From PKWO01 sp036384915 (lineage in GTDB: Bacteria; Pseudomonadota; Gammaproteobacteria; Burkholderiales; Burkholderiaceae_D): a stretch of 64,000 bases of DNA. The stretch spans positions 1 to 64,000 of the forward strand of contig DASVLJ010000047.1 in assembly GCA_036384915.1 (NCBI GenBank), in the 5' to 3' direction. Made by a program: the position numbers and the translations under genes. The notes under the pieces were generated by a model. It was not told the DNA's origin. It saw only the letters and a list, made by a program, of their open reading frames with translations, and did not search any database. Below are positions 44,501-59,500 of the stretch, in pieces. Each line of letters starts with the position of its first letter. Position 1 is the stretch's first letter.

Positions 44501-47500
44501 GCCGTTGGCGTTGCCCGCACTACCTTCGGCGACATACAACATGGTGCCGACAACGAGCAATGCGGAAATAGGATCGCTTCCTCCCGCGACATTGATGGTC
44601 TTGACGACTTGCATCAAGGATGTATCGATGATGTCGACGAGTCCGCGCCCGGCCGCGACGAACATCAGGCTGTCGTCCGCGCTCAGCGCGACTGGGTTGG
44701 CGGCGCCGCCCGTGGCAGTCGTGACATTTCCATTCAAATCCTTGTACTGGATTTGATTAGTGACGACGTTGTTCTGGTAAATCTGGATCACGCTATTTTG
44801 CGTGACGACGTTGAAATTGGATTGACCGTGTATCTGCGTCGAAGCCCAGTCGGCTTCCGGAACCCACGTAACGTTGCCTGAAGAATCCGTTTCCTTCACC
44901 AGTCGTTGCACTGTGATCTGATGCTGATCGAGAGCGATGCCCTGAGGGATCGTTACTGTAATGTTGTTGCCGTTGGCACTGAAATCACCTAGGGTTTGCC
45001 ATGCAAGGATGCTGCCATTTGGCTGTGCCGGGAAGGCTCCGCCCGTAGGCGCCGGTTGGACGACTTTGCCAGATTTGGAGGTCGCAATGCCGTTCGCATC
45101 TATCGTCAAATCGTCTGGGGAAATCCAGACGCGATACATGGTGTTCGCCGCATCGCCGTTGTCACCGACCGGATTTTGCAGCGTAAGCTGCAATTGCGAG
45201 CCAGACGGCATGATTGATGCGCCGGTGATAATAGGCGAGTCGTCGCCAGGATCGTTTTCGTCCGGCGGATCGATCGTCAACGAAATATTCCCGCTGCTGT
45301 TTTTCTGAATGACGAGCGGTGTCGTTACATAGCTTCCCTGTACCGTGAAGCTGTAGGTGTAAGACGTCGCGGGAGGGCTCAACGCAAAGGCACCGGCCAT
45401 GAGACCTAAAATACCGGCGCCGCTCGCAAAGCCGGCAATTGCGATATTTCCCAAGACGGCGCCATAGTTCGTTACTGTCGATTTGATAGTTACGGCGCCT
45501 GTATTGGGATCAAGCTTTCCGGTTACGACGACATAGTTTCCGCTAGAGTCGATGCCGGCATAGGGAGGTGATGCAGTGCGCGCGACGCCATCCGCTCCCA
45601 CATAGCCGTTATCGACCACCCACCAGACATTTTGCGTCGTACCATCAGGTGCGATAACCTGTCCCTGACGCATGATGAGAATCTCGTCGCCCGGCTGGAC
45701 TCCAGGTGAATTTTGCATTGGTATTGCCAATTGCAAGGGTTCGTTACTGACCTGACCATCGAGATCCAGATGAAATGCCGCTACCGTCGACAGTCCCGGT
45801 GATTGCGGCGGCTCCATGCCTGTCGTTGCTTGGAGATTCCCAACGTCGATTTGATTAATGCTTACAGGCGTGTCCTGGGCCAGCGCTCCAGCGCCTATCA
45901 TGACAGTGTCGCCTGCCGCATCGGCCACGGCTCCGCCATTTGCGGCGCTGACAATAATGCTTGGTGGCGCAGAAGACGCGCCGCTATCGTCCACGATTTG
46001 CGGCGCTTGCACCGTCAACTCGATATTGCCTTGATCGATGGCATGCGAAGTGGCATGCCCGTTTGCATCGAGAGCAACGCCGAGGTGAACGACACTGATC
46101 GTTACCTGGCCGGCACCGACGGCAGTAATTACGCCCGTGCTGCTGACGGTTGCGATACTGGTGTCGCTGCTGTAATAAGCGACACCGTTCGGGAAGTCCT
46201 TGTTGATGGCGTCGGCGCTGCCGTCAGACTCCATCACTTTGATCTGACGCGTAGCTCCGGGAACCAGGGTCAGCGTTCCCGGATACAGCACAGGCAATGC
46301 GGGCACACCCGACACGTCGGCCCCTGCCGTGTTGAATGCCTCTACGGCTTGCACGGTATCGCCACTGCCGTCGGTGTGGCTAACCGTTACCAGCGCAGGC
46401 CCTTGATTGAGGTCGGTGACGATGTCGTCAGCGGGATTTATGCTAATAGTCGTCGGACCGACATAGTTCAACGATGCCAGGTTCTGTGCGATAACGTTGA
46501 AATAGCCCGGATTGCCATCCAGGCTCACCCCGGTCTGGTCGGCGAAGTCCGCCGTGACGTGCAGCGAAGCGCTTTGCCCCGGCTGCAATCCCGACAGATC
46601 CGAGATATGCAGTGCGACGAGTTTGGCCGCGCTGACATTGACGTTGACCTGGATCGGTGCGCCGGCCGCATAGCCGTCGTCGGCCTGCAGCGTCACAGTC
46701 GCCGGGCCGGTATAGCCCGCGTTCGGGGTAAAGATAAGCGACTTGCCGTCGGTGCTGATGGCGGCAGTGCCATTGGTCGCGCCAAGCACACGCCAGTAGA
46801 TCGGATCGCCATTGCCGTCCTGCGCGATCGACGCCAGGCTGGCCGAGCCGCTCAAGTCTTCGTGCGTGGTGATCAAGGCGCCGCTCTGCGGCCTAGCTTG
46901 CGGCCCTAGTGCCGCGGCAAAACCATAATTCGCATCGAGGATCTCGCGGTCAAGATCGATACCCGTCGCGCTCAAGTCGCCATCGCCCTGGATGTCGGCT
47001 GCCGTGTTCGCCGCTACGGCGTCCTGCTCGAACAAAGCGGCATCGGTACCGTCGATCTTGCCATCGCCGTTCAAGTCGCCTGCCACAGAAATAGCGACAC
47101 TAGCACTGCCGGTGCCCGTCAGGGACAATAGCTTCATACCGGCCGTAGTGACGGAGATCAGGGTCGTGGTGACGTCGCCGACCGTCGATTGGCCCAGGAT
47201 GGTCGCACCGATCGAAGCCAGGTTGATGTTGACGCCTTGCGTACGCACGGCGAGGATGACGCTGCCCGCCGCGCCCTGGGTCTTGACGGTGGACGCAATT
47301 TCGCTGTCGCGCACGAAATAGCTCAGGTTGACCGGCGTGCTGGTCGATAGCGTGCCGTTCCAGGTATTCGTGGGATTGGCCGCGGCATCGGGGCCGCTAG
47401 TGATCCAGTTGGCCGCTTCGCCGAGGTTGGCCGCAACGCTGCCGCCCGGCGGGACGATCAGGCTGCCGTCGGCGTTGTAGCCGTAGGTGGTGCCGAAGCC

Positions 47501-50500
47501 GCTACTGTCGAGCTGGCGTGCCAGCTCCAGGCGCCCTTGGGCGTCGTACTGGTACAGCACGCTGGCGTTGCTTGCGGCAGACGGATTTTGGGTGTTGTTG
47601 CCACTTTCATCGCCGGTTTCCGGGCCCGTCACGCTGACGATGCGTCCTTCCGCATCGCGCACGAAGGCGATGTGTTGGGTCGGATCGGGATTGTTCGCGC
47701 TTTCGACCAAGGCAATGCCGGCATCGCTGACCAGCCACTCCTGCCCGTCGGTGAAGCTGACGCTGGTGATGTTGCCTTGCGCATCGAGCTGGTATTGCGT
47801 GCCGTCCGGGCCGGTGAGGACGTAGGCCTGCGGCTGCCACGGCATGCCGGTGACTTCATCATACAGCTTGCCGCCTTGCATCTGCAAGTTCGGTTGGCCA
47901 ATGATGTTGCCGTTGGCGTCGACGTTCACCGCGGTCAGGGTCCAGCCGTTGCTGCTGCCGAATACCGGACGCACCACGACAGGTGCACCGGGAGCGGCAG
48001 ACAGTGCTTGCGCGTTGGTGCCGAGCGTGAAGTTGAGGTATTGCGTCGACGCATCCGAAGCGGTGAGCGAGCTGGGCACTTGCAGCCATACTTGCGCGCC
48101 GCTGCTCCATGCATTGCTTGCGCCGTGGCTGTCGGTTGCGGCCTGGTCGCTGGTCAACTGGGTCGACAGGAGTGGCAATTGCCAGTTGCCGAAGTCGTTG
48201 CTGTCGGCGTTGGCGGCAGTGACGCTGCCGGCCATCGGCATGCTGCGCGTGAGTGCGAAGCTGTGGTTACCCAACTGGAACACGGCGTCGGTCGCCGTGG
48301 CTTGCGTGAGGTTCTTGGCCGTCGAATTGATTTCGATGCGGCTGTCGATTTCACTGACGCCGCCGATCAGGTTCTGGGCTGTCAGGCGCAGTTGGTAGAC
48401 GCCATTGGCCAACAGCGACGGGTCGATGTCGGCCAGGTTTTGCAGGCCCGACGCCTGGAGCGCGCTGTCTTGGGCGCTGGCAATGGTGCTCCATTGGTTG
48501 GTGCCGGCCGGGGCGATTTGCAGCTGCCAGCCCATCAATTGGGCGTCGGCGATCTGGGCTTGCAGGAGCGAGCTCTGGCTGATGACGACCGGCGGCAGGT
48601 TGCTGCCGTCACTGCCCCAGTTGCCCGTCAACGCTCCTCCCCATGAGAGGCTCGGAGCGGCATCGGCATTGGGTGAGGCGACGAGGATGCTGCCGGTTCG
48701 CGTCGCGCTGTTGCCATCGACGTCGGTGGCGGTGACGCGCACCAGGATGATGCCGGGCTGGGCCGGGACGACGTTGAACTGCCCGGCGCCGGTCAAGACG
48801 GCATTGGTCCAGGTGGTGCCGCCGTCGGTGCTGGTGGCGACGCTAATGCTGCCGATGTTGGCAAATGCCGAGGCGCGCGCCGTGACCAGCACTGTCGCGC
48901 CCGGCTGCACCGCCATCGACGGTGTGGTGGTGATCGATACCACGGGCGCATTCGATGCGGCGTCGGCCGCCACACGCAGGGTAAAGGTTTGCGTGCTGGT
49001 AGTGCCGAAGCCGTCGGTGACGTTGGCAGTGACTTGGTAGTCGCCGACTTGGCCGGGACCCGGGGTCCAGTTCAAGGTGCCGGTTTGGGCGTTGTAGGTG
49101 GCACCCTGCGGCAGATTGCTGAAGGCAACGGTCAGGGCTTGAGTTTGCGCCGCACCATCGACGTCGTTGACGACCATGGTGTCGGAGGTATTGGCGCTGT
49201 TGGCGTCCCCGCCCTTGATGACGGACAGCGTGAAGCCCTTGCCGACTTGCAGCGAGTGGCTCGATGCATAGATCTGCGGTGCTTGGTCGACGTGGACCAC
49301 TTGCACGGCCACGGTCTGGTAGGTGGTTTTGGTGCCGTTGGTGGCCGAGAACGTGAAGTCGAAGGTCTGGCTGGTGGCGCCGAAGGCGGTCACGGTGTTG
49401 GCCGGCGGGGTCCATTCGAAATAGCCGGTGCTGGGGTCGAAGCTGGCACCCGCCGGCAGATCGGCGGCTTGCACCATGCTGAGGACCGGGATCGAACCGT
49501 CGGCATCATTGGCGAGGATGTTGAAATTGACGGTATCGCCTTCGCTGACGATCTGGGTAGGCATCGGCTGGATGATCGGTGCCTGGTAGGTGTGCGCGAC
49601 CTTGAATACGAGCGTCTGCGTGACCTGGGCCATGCCGTCGCTGGCGCTGACGGTGACGGTGTAGACGCCGTTGGGATTGCCCGACGTGGACGACTGCGAA
49701 GCCAGCAAGCCAGGGGTCCAGTTCAGCGCAAGTTGCGACTGGCCGTTGGCGCTGGCGGTCTGCGTCATGGTCATGCCGGGCGGCAGGCTGCCGGTAGTCC
49801 AGTTGAGGACGTCGCCGTCCGGATCGAATGCGGTAAGGTTGACCGAGGTCGGCTGGCCTTCCGCGGTACTGATTGCCGTGGTGCCGGGGTTGCCGGCTTC
49901 GTCGGCGACGGTTTGGCCGCCGGCCTGCACCTGCAGCATTTGCGGCGGAGTATTGCTGGCCTTCAAGACGATGTTGAGGTCGGCCGCGACGGTATTCGGT
50001 ACCGGCACGAAGTCGGTTGGCAGCGGCGTGTTGGCCGGCGGCAGGCCACTGTCGGTGACGGTCAGGCTCACGTTGTAGTTGCCCAGCGCCGTGCCGGCCG
50101 GCGGCGTCCAGACCAGCGACGCCTGACCGTATTGGCTGCCCTGAACGATTTGCGCGCCCGGCGGCAAGCCCTGTGCGGCGAACGTCAAGGGGTCCTGGTC
50201 GAGATCGGTGGCCGTCAGTGGGATGGTCAGGGTTTGGCCCGGTACCGCGACGACTTGCGTCGGTGCGCTCAATACCGGCGGTTCCGTGAAGCTGGTGGCC
50301 GAGAGGACGAAGGTCGATGTCGTCGTTTGCACCTTGCTCGGGTCGCCGCCGCCGTTGTCGCTGGCGGTCACGGTGATGGTGTAGTCGCCGCGCTGGTTCA
50401 CGCCTGGGGCGAAGTTGATCGAGCCGGTGGCGAATTCACCGCTGTCGCTCTGGGTAAACGTGGCGAACGGCGGCAGGCCGCTGACTGTCAGCGTGACCGG

Positions 50501-53500
50501 GTAGCCGTTCGGGCTGCCTGCGTAGAGGGGCACGGTGAGCGTCGAGCCCTGTGCCACGGAAGCATTGGCAATCGGCGCCATGACCGGCGCAAAATCGGCC
50601 GGCTCTACCACGATGGGAATGACCGTCGTCGTCGACAAGCTGGTGCCGGTGCCGTCGCCGCTACTGGTGGCGGTGACGGTGACGTTGTAGGTGCCGGCTT
50701 GCGTGTTGCCCGGGACCCAGGTGATCATCGCCGTATTCGGATCGAAGCTGGCGCCTTGCGGCAGGCCGGTGACCTGATAGGTGATCGACGGTGTTCCGAC
50801 CGGATCGGTAGCGGGAGCGTTGGCAGTGGCGGCGACGCCCGGCTGATAGTCGGGGTTGGCCGGATCGAAGGCGAACACGCTGACTTGTAGCGGCTGGCCT
50901 TCCAGCGTGTAGTAGGTTTGGGCCGGTGCGAATTGCGGCGCAACCGGGGTGGCCAGCACATTCACGTTCAGGTTCCGCGTGACGGAGGTTGTGACGGGAG
51001 TGCCGCCGTCGGACGGCGTGTAAGTCGCCGTCAGCGTGATCGGGATGGAAAGCGGGCCGGCCGAGGTGTAATCCGGGGTCCAGTTGAACCAGCCGGTATC
51101 CGGGTCGAGCGTGGCGCCGCCCGGCAGCCAAGCCGCGCTATAGGTGAGCGAAATGGTCGATCCGTCCGCCTTTGTCATGCCGCCCGGCATGCTGCCTGCA
51201 AGTTGCAGGCCGAAGACCGTTCCTTCGCTCAGGGTTTGGCTCGGAATCGGATTCAAGACAGGGTTGGCAAAGCTTTGCGCAACCGTAATATTGAAACTTT
51301 GCGTGGTGAATGTCGTGCCGTCGCTGGCGACGATCGTGACCTTGCTGTAAGTGCCGGCCTGGTTGTAGGTCGGCACCCAGTCGATCCTCCCGGTCAGGGG
51401 ATTGTATGCCGCTCCGGGCGGCAGGTTGCGCACTGTAACCGTGACAGGGTCGCCACTGGAATTTGCGACCGAAACAGGGATGGAGATGGCCTGGCCTTCG
51501 CTTCCGCTCACGTCGGAGATAGGTGCGATGACGGGCGCGCTGTCTCCGCCGACAACGTTCACTGAATAGGTTTCATAGCTTACGCCGCCGCGGCCGTCCT
51601 GCACGCGCACCACGATGGTGTTGCTGTTGAGGTTGGCGCTCGTGGGCGTCCAACTCAGCGTGGCCTGATTGCTATAGCCTGCCGCATCCGACGAGACCGT
51701 GCCCGACGGCGTCAGCGTGACGCCAGCCGGCGCCTGCACCAGTTGCCAATAGAATTGGCTGTCGTTGCTGGAGTTGGCGCCGAGAGTGACGTTCCATTGC
51801 TGGCCGACCCTCGCATCGCTCAACTGCGCCGCTCCGCTATTGCCTGACGTTGCCGGGGCCGTGGCGCCGCTCGCGCCTTGGTGCGCTGGTTGGATGCTGC
51901 CGTCCGGATTGTAGGTTTCCGTTCCGGAGGTTCCATCAGCCTTTTGCCAGACCAGCTTGAGCTTTACCCCGGCCGCGCTGAAATACGTCGTGCCGACGTC
52001 GCCTGCGCCATCGTTCACATAGCTGCTTGAGCTGCCGTCGGCATTCTTTGCCGTGCCGGAACTCGAACCGTCAGTATTGAACGTGTCACTGCCGCTGCTG
52101 CCGTCCGTCTTGGACCATGTATCGCTGAGCGCCCTGCCAGCCGCGTCCGACTGGGTGGTCATGACCAGCCCGTTCGTATGGTGCGAGACGGTCGTGACGG
52201 TGCCGTCCGCATTGGTGGTCGATACCGCGGTGCTCTTGTCGACTTGCACGCCATCGGAGTCGTACTCGGTGGTCACGACCGTACCCTTGCCGTCGTTGGT
52301 GTAGCTGCTGGAACTGCCGTCGGCGTTTGCTGCCGTGCCGCTGCTCGTTCCATCGGGCTTGAACGTTTCGCTGCCCGAGCTGCCGTCCGCCTTTTGCCAG
52401 GTATCGCTGGTCGTGGAGCCGTTCGCGGCGTATTGCAACGTGACGGCATTACCGCTGCCGTCGTTTTCGGTCTTGCTCGAGCTGCCGTCCGCGTTGATCG
52501 TGGTGACGCTGGAACTGCCATCGGCATTTTTCACCGACGTGCCGGTCGATGCACCCGCCGCGTTGAACGATTGCGTAGTGGTATTGCCAGAAGCGTCCGT
52601 GACGTAGCTGCTCGTGCTGCCATCGGCATTTTTCGTCGTGCCTGAGGAAGAGCCGTCAGCATTGAATGTATCGGTGCCGGAACTGCCGTCGGCCTTGGTC
52701 CAGACGTCACTGGTTTTGCTGCCGTCCGCACCGAATTGCGTGGTCGTGACGTCGCCCAGGCCGTCGTTATCGACAGTCGTGGACGTGCCGTCGGCATTGA
52801 CAGTCTTAGCCGTGCTCGCTTCGCTGGTCTGCATGCCGCTTACATTGAAATTGTAAGTGAGGAGCGTGCCCTTGCCGTCGTTCACATATTTGCTCGACGT
52901 GCCGTCGGCATTCTTGGTCGTGCCGCTGCTTGAGGCGTCGGCGTTGAACGTGTCGGTACCGCTGCTGCCGTCGGCCTTGGTCCAGGTATCGCTCAATGCA
53001 TGCTGACTTGCGTCGTACTGCGTGGTTTTGATATTGCCTGCACCGTCGTCGACTTCGACGCTGCTGGTGCCTCCCGCAAAATCCGTGGTCGTGGTTGTGG
53101 AGCCATCTGTGCCTGCGACGATCGTGCCTGACGCATGGAGGACGTTCCCGGCGGCGTAGTCGATGAAAGTTCCACTTCCATTTGCATCCAGCATTTGGAC
53201 CGACGATGTGCCGTCGGAATTCTGCGTCGTGGTCGTCGTGCTACCGTCCGCGTTGGCTTCGACTGTCCCGCTGGCCGTCAACAGGCCACCAGCGGTGAAT
53301 TGCGAGAACGTCCGATCGCCCTGCGCATCTTGCGTATAGGTGGAATAGCTACCATCGGCATTGGTCGTCTTGCCGCTCGAACTGCCGTCCGCATTAAAGG
53401 CGTCGCTGCCGCTGCTGCCGTCGGCCGCCCGCCAGGTGTCGCCGGTTTTCACACCCGCGGCATTAAACAATATGGTCGCGACGTTGCCGGCGCCGTCGTT

Positions 53501-56500
53501 GGCATACGTGCTCTTGCTGCCGTCGGCGAAGATAGACGTGCCCGAGCTGGTGCCGTCCGTATTGAAAGTGTCCGTGCCCTGGCTGCCGTCGGCTTTGTGC
53601 CATGTGTCGCTGACAGGGTTGCCGCTGCTGTCGTAGAGCGTCGCAGTCACATCGCCGGCGCTGTCCGTGACCGTGGTTTTGCTGGTGCCGTCGGCATACG
53701 ATGCGGTGACCGAGTTTTTTTGCGATGTCTGGGCACCGCTTGCATTGTAGTAGGTCGTGACGACAGTACCTTTGCCGTTATCGACATAGCTGCTCGATGT
53801 GCCGTCCGGCTGCTTCGTTGTACCCGAACTCGACCCGTCCGCGTTGTAGGTATCCGTTCCCGACGAACCGTCGGCCTGTCGCCAGGAATCGCTCGTCTCC
53901 ACGCCTGCTGCGCTGGAAATGACGGTCGAGACATTGCCCAGTCCGTCATTGCTGTAGCTGGAGGTGCTGCCGTCGGCGTTCTTGGTCAGCGACTGCGTTG
54001 CTTGGCTGGTTTGCGTGCCGGCCGCATTGTAGTTGGTCGTGACCACGTCACCTTTGCCGTCGTCGGTGTAGGTGCTGCGGCTGCCGTCGGCGTTTGTCGT
54101 CGTCCCGGAGCTGGATCCATCCGTCGCATAGGTGTCTGAACCGGAGCTGCCATCCGACGCGGTCCAGGTGTCGCCGAGCTTGTTGCCCGCTGCGTCGTAC
54201 TGGACCGTCATGGTGTTGCCCGAACCATCGCTCGTCGCGGTGGTCTTCGTTCCATCGGCGTGGACCGTCGTCACCGCAGTCGACGTGCCGGTCTTCGTGC
54301 CTGACGCGTCGTAGGACACCGTGACTACGGTGCCCTTGCCGTCATTGGTATAGGTGCTGGAGGTGCCGTCCGCATTGTCGGTTCCACCCGCACTCGTACC
54401 GTCGGCATTAAATGTGTCGTTTCCGCTGCTGCCGTCCGCACTTTGCCAGGTGTCACCCGTGACTACGCCTGAGGCGTTGTATTGCGTGGCCTTGACCTTG
54501 CCTGCGCCATCGTCGGTTTCGATGGAATACGAGCCGTCAGTGTTATTTATCGTGGTCGTGGTCGTGCCGGCAGCATTCACCGCGACCGTACCGGTGCCGC
54601 TGACGGCACCGCTTGCGTCGTAGTCGGTCAGACTGCCGTTTCCGGCGGCATTCAGTGTCGTGGACTCCTTGGCGCCGTCGGCATAGGTGGTGACGGTCGT
54701 GGTCGTGCCGTCTGCGTTGACGGTGATGACGCCCGTGTCGGCGATGTTGCCGTCGGCATCGACATCCTTGAAGGTGCCGTTGCCTGCCGCATCCTTGGTG
54801 TAGCTCTTGCTCGAGCCGTCGGCAAAGACAGCAGCTCCGGAACTCGATCCATCGGCATTGAATGTGTCGGTGCCGTGCGAACCGTCCGCATCGGTCCAGC
54901 TGTCGCCGGTCAATGCGCCAGCCGCACTGTAGGTCTTGCTCATGACGTTGCCGGCCGCGTCTACCGTGGTCACCACGCGCGTACCATCGGCATTGGTCAC
55001 GGTGCCAGCCGCCGGCACCGGTGCGGTGCTGCTGCCGGTGGAAGCGTTGCCGCTGCCATTATCGTTGACGATGCTGATCGTAGGAGCGGTGTCCTCATAC
55101 GGCAGCGCGTAAATATCGCTGGTCGGATCGAATTTCACCAGTTGCCCTGTGCCGGACACCACGGCGACGTTTGCTGCCAGCGGGTTGACCGTCACGGTCT
55201 GCGCCGCAAGCGTTTGCCCGGTGCGCAGCACGCCGCCCGAGGCGCCCAAGGCCGGCGTCAGGTCGAGGGTCCAAAGTCCGCTTTGGTTGGCACCGCCCTG
55301 CAGCGCACCCGCGATGGCGCCGCCGAAGTATTGCCCGGGGTCGATAACCAGGGTCAGCGGACCATGGATATCTTCCGCACCGATGTTGGTGATGCTGACA
55401 TCGTAGCTGACGGAGCCGGTCGCATGGTCGACGCGCGTGTTGGAGAACGCAAGCTTCACTTCGCTCGAGAAGTTCAATACGGTAGTGAAACTGGTCTTGT
55501 AGGTGTTTGCCAACGGCACCTCGTATGCGCTGGCGATATTGGGCGAAACCTGCAGCGACCAATTACCGGCAGGCAGGTTCGGCAAGCCGAGCACGGCAGA
55601 ATGCGTCGCCTCGTTCCAGCTCACCGAAGTCGGGTTGAAGGTAAGCGTGGTATTGGCGTCGTTCGACACCAGCGTATAGTTGGCCGGGTTGAGCACGCCG
55701 GCCGGATCGGTCGGGTCGGCGGCATCGTTGGCGCCTTGCCACATGTCCTGGTCGAAGCTGATTGTCGCCTCGGTCATGGGCAAGGGCACCAGTGCGCCAT
55801 TCGGTATCGAGCTGGCGGTGACGTGGGGCGGAGCCAGGGGCTGGATCTGGTCGATGCTGTTGGTCTGGGCTACCAAAAGGCGCCCGTCGGCTGTTGTGAT
55901 CAATGCTTCGCCTTGCGTGCCGCCCGTTGCCAGCTGCAAGGATTGGCGCGTGGCCAGCGAAATCATCCACACCACGCTCTCATGCGGCGCGGCCGCGCCA
56001 CCCTGCGGGATGGCTTGTTGCGGCAGCGAGGTCGAGGCGAACAGCAGGCCGGCATATTGCGATCCGGGCTGGCCGAAAGTGATGTCGTCGATCGTGCCGC
56101 TCAGCGTGTATTCAAGCTGGGCCTGGCCGGCTTGCACGCCACTCATCGGGAAACTGATGATGTTCGAGGTCGGGTTCGGCTGGGCGTTATCGACGATGGA
56201 ACCGGTCGATTGCACGCCCCACAGCCTGCCGTCCGGGCCGAATGCCAGGCTCGTGACCTTGGCATTGGAGAAATGCGTCCAGGCGGCGGACGGATTGGCG
56301 GCGTTGGGGTTGTAGATCTCGATGCCGTTGCCCGAGGAGACGTAGATCAAGCCTGTGCTGCGATCGATGGCAAGCGCTTGCGTGAGCGGCTCGCCGCCGG
56401 GGCCGGAAATGGTTTGCAGCACGGCGCCACTGGTGGGATCGACCTGCAGCAACTGGTCGCCCGTGGTGACCCACAATTGGCCGACACTGTCGACCGCCAT

Positions 56501-59500
56501 GGAAAGCACGGGCGCATTGAGGGTAAACAAGGGCTGCGTGCTCTCGCCGCCGGTCTTCGGGTAAGCGAAGACTTGGTTGCCGTCCGGGCCGGCCGAAGCC
56601 AGCACGGTGCCGTCGGGCAGTTGGACCATGGCCATGGCTCCCACCTCGGCCGCGCCCGCGCTGTAGCCGCTGGCGAAGCTTTGCAGCGACATGGGCGCCA
56701 GCACGGTTTGCAAATCGCCCGGCTTGGTCGTGCTGACCTTGCCCGGCAGGGCCTGGGAGGCTTGCTGGAACAAGGCGTTCGACGGATAGGTGCGGTCTTC
56801 CGGCGCGGCCGGAGTCTGGGCCGTGGTTGAGCCTACCGTCGGTGTGCTGCCCAGGCTGGCCGCCACTTGCGCAGCCGTGCCGTCGCTCGGCAGCACGGCA
56901 TTGGTGATGCTGGCTGCTTCGCTGTTGCCGGCATAGTCCGCTCCGGCGGCGAGGAACTGGTAGGTGTGCCCCGCCTGGCCGGTGAAGGTGGCGTGGCCGC
57001 TGGCGCCGGCAACCTGGTCTTGCCAGATCATGAAGTTGCCGCCGTCTTCGGCGACGTAGACCGTGACGTATTTGACGCCGCTGGCGTCGTCGACCGAGTT
57101 CCAGCCGACGTTGTAGGTCGGGTTGCCGTTGGCATCGGTGCCGCTCGAGGTTGCCGTGAGGGTGGTCTTGGGCGGCGTGGCGTCGAGCGTATAGGTGACG
57201 CCGGAGCTGGTCACCGGCGGGTCGTTGTCGAACCCGATGGTCGCCGAAGCCGAAATCCTGGCGCCGCTGACGGCGGCCGGGCTGGCTTGCACGGTATAGC
57301 TGACGTAGCCTGAGCGGGCGGCCGACGAGCTGCCCGCGAGGAGGCCGATGGTCGGGCTGTCGATCACGTCGCCGGTATTCGGGTCGATCGCCTGCAGCAA
57401 CCAGGTGATGGTGTGCTGGGCCGAATCGATCCCGGCGGAAACTTGCAGGATGAAGCCTTCGCTCGTGGTGTAGTCGAACGTGCCCTGGAACACGGCACGA
57501 TTGGCAGGAACCTGGATGTCGAGGTTGCCCAGATGGATGTCGCCCAGCAGCAGCGAGCCGACCTGCAGGTTCGGATCGAGCTGCGTGGTGATGCGAATCT
57601 GCCCTTTCGGTGCGCCGCTGGTATTCGTGAACGACACCGTATACGGCAGCGACTGGCCGGCCGGGACATAGGAAACGCCTTGCGCGTTCGGCGTGACGTT
57701 CGGACCTTGCACGCTGATGGGCGCGTTGCCGCCCGCCGCCGCGGTGGTGGCGTTCTGCAGATATTGCAAGAGGTTCAGTGCGGCAGGACCGACCGGCTGG
57801 AACTGCGCGTTGAGCAGGCCGATACGCTGCAGGTACTCGAGTTGCGAGCGTCCGCCGGCATAGACGTTCAAGCTGATGAACTGGTTCGGCGCAGTCGTGT
57901 AGGCGTTGGCATAGTTGGATGCAACGGGACCGTTCGCCACCGGGCTGGTGGCATAGGCACCTGTATTTTCGTCGTAGCGCGTTTCGATCGTGTCGAGCGG
58001 GGCCACCGGTGCCGTCGGGCCGGCCTGGTTGCCGTACCACTGCTGCACCTGGGTAAAGAAGCCCAACAGGCTTGCCTGCGTGGTGTAGCTCTGGTTGCCT
58101 TTCTCCAGCAGGATGCCAGTGCCCAGCATGGCGTTCAAGCTCATCACCTCGGGCTGCGAGGATACCGGCGGCGCTTCGCCTTCCGGCAGCAGCACGCCGC
58201 CGGCTTCCAGTGCCGCGAGCCAGCCTTGCTCCCACTGGCCCTGGTTGGCGGCGAGTACTTTCAGGGCGACCGGCGCACCGCTGTCCTGCAGGATGCTGGT
58301 ACGCATCTGGTCGGCGTACGTCGTCTGTTCCGCGATGAACTGGTCGCGCGTTAGCGGCGTCGCGGTGGCGAAGACGTTGAAGGTATAGGACAGGGCCAGT
58401 TCTTCATCGTCGGTCAGGTTGTTGCCTGTGTCTTCATTGGTCCAGAAGAACTGCGCCGTCAAGCCCTGGCTGATCTTGTCGAGGTCTTGCGGACCGTTAT
58501 CGAGCAGGCCCTGGGCCTTCCAGTCGGGATGGAGCTGGTAGAGCACCGTGCGCAAAGCCGGGAAGTCGCGCGCGAGCCAGGCCGAAAGGCCCGGGTAGGT
58601 CTGCACGCTGAAGGTCCGGTCTATCGTGCCGCTGCCGGCCAGGTTGAAAGCAAAGCCGGGCGTCAGGTTGAAGCCGCCCACGTTCTGCAAGGCCGGCAGC
58701 TTGTTCCACTGGACTTGCGGGAGCGTTGCCGCGTCGGTAGGTGATGCGCCGTATTGCTGGTTGTTGCCGCCGTCCTGGATCGGTGCGCCGGGTGGCTGGC
58801 CAACCACGTTGGAGGCAAACGTCAGGTAAGGAACGCCAAGCGCATTGAGCAAGTCGTCGCCTTGGGTGCCGTAGGATTGGTCCGGAATGCCGAGGTTGGT
58901 TGCGCCGACCGAGAACTGCACGTAGGGCGTGTTGACGTTCGACAGGTTTTGCAGCGAGACGGTATAGGTGGCGCTGGCGCCGGGATCGATTTGCGACGGG
59001 CCGCCGATGCCGACGGCGACGTCGGGTTGGATTGCCTGTGTGACCAGGTAGTTGTAGGTCGTGGTGACCGTTGTCCCATCCGGGTTGATCACTTCGACGT
59101 CGTACTGGCCGTAAGGTACGTTCGACAAATCGAAGATGGCCTGGATGTGGGTCGCATCGAGCACCTGCCAGCTTTGCGGCTGGATCTGGAATACACCGGG
59201 GCGCGACAGCACTACCTGGGCGCCCGCGGCGAAGGCGGCACCGTAGATATCGAGCGAAACGTATTGGTTGGCCGTGGTCGAAGCACCGCCCGACGTCGGC
59301 GTGATGCTCGTAATCGACAGCGGGACCAGGTTGGCGCTGATGGTGACGGGGGTGTTGGCCGGAGAGTTGTCCGACTGCACCAGAACGTAATACGTGCCGG
59401 CTTGCGTCGACGGAATGATGGCCTGCTGGCTCGGCGCCAGGGCCTGCGAATAGGCCGCATCGTAGTTCGAGGAAGTCGGCAGGGCGCCGTACTTGATGAA

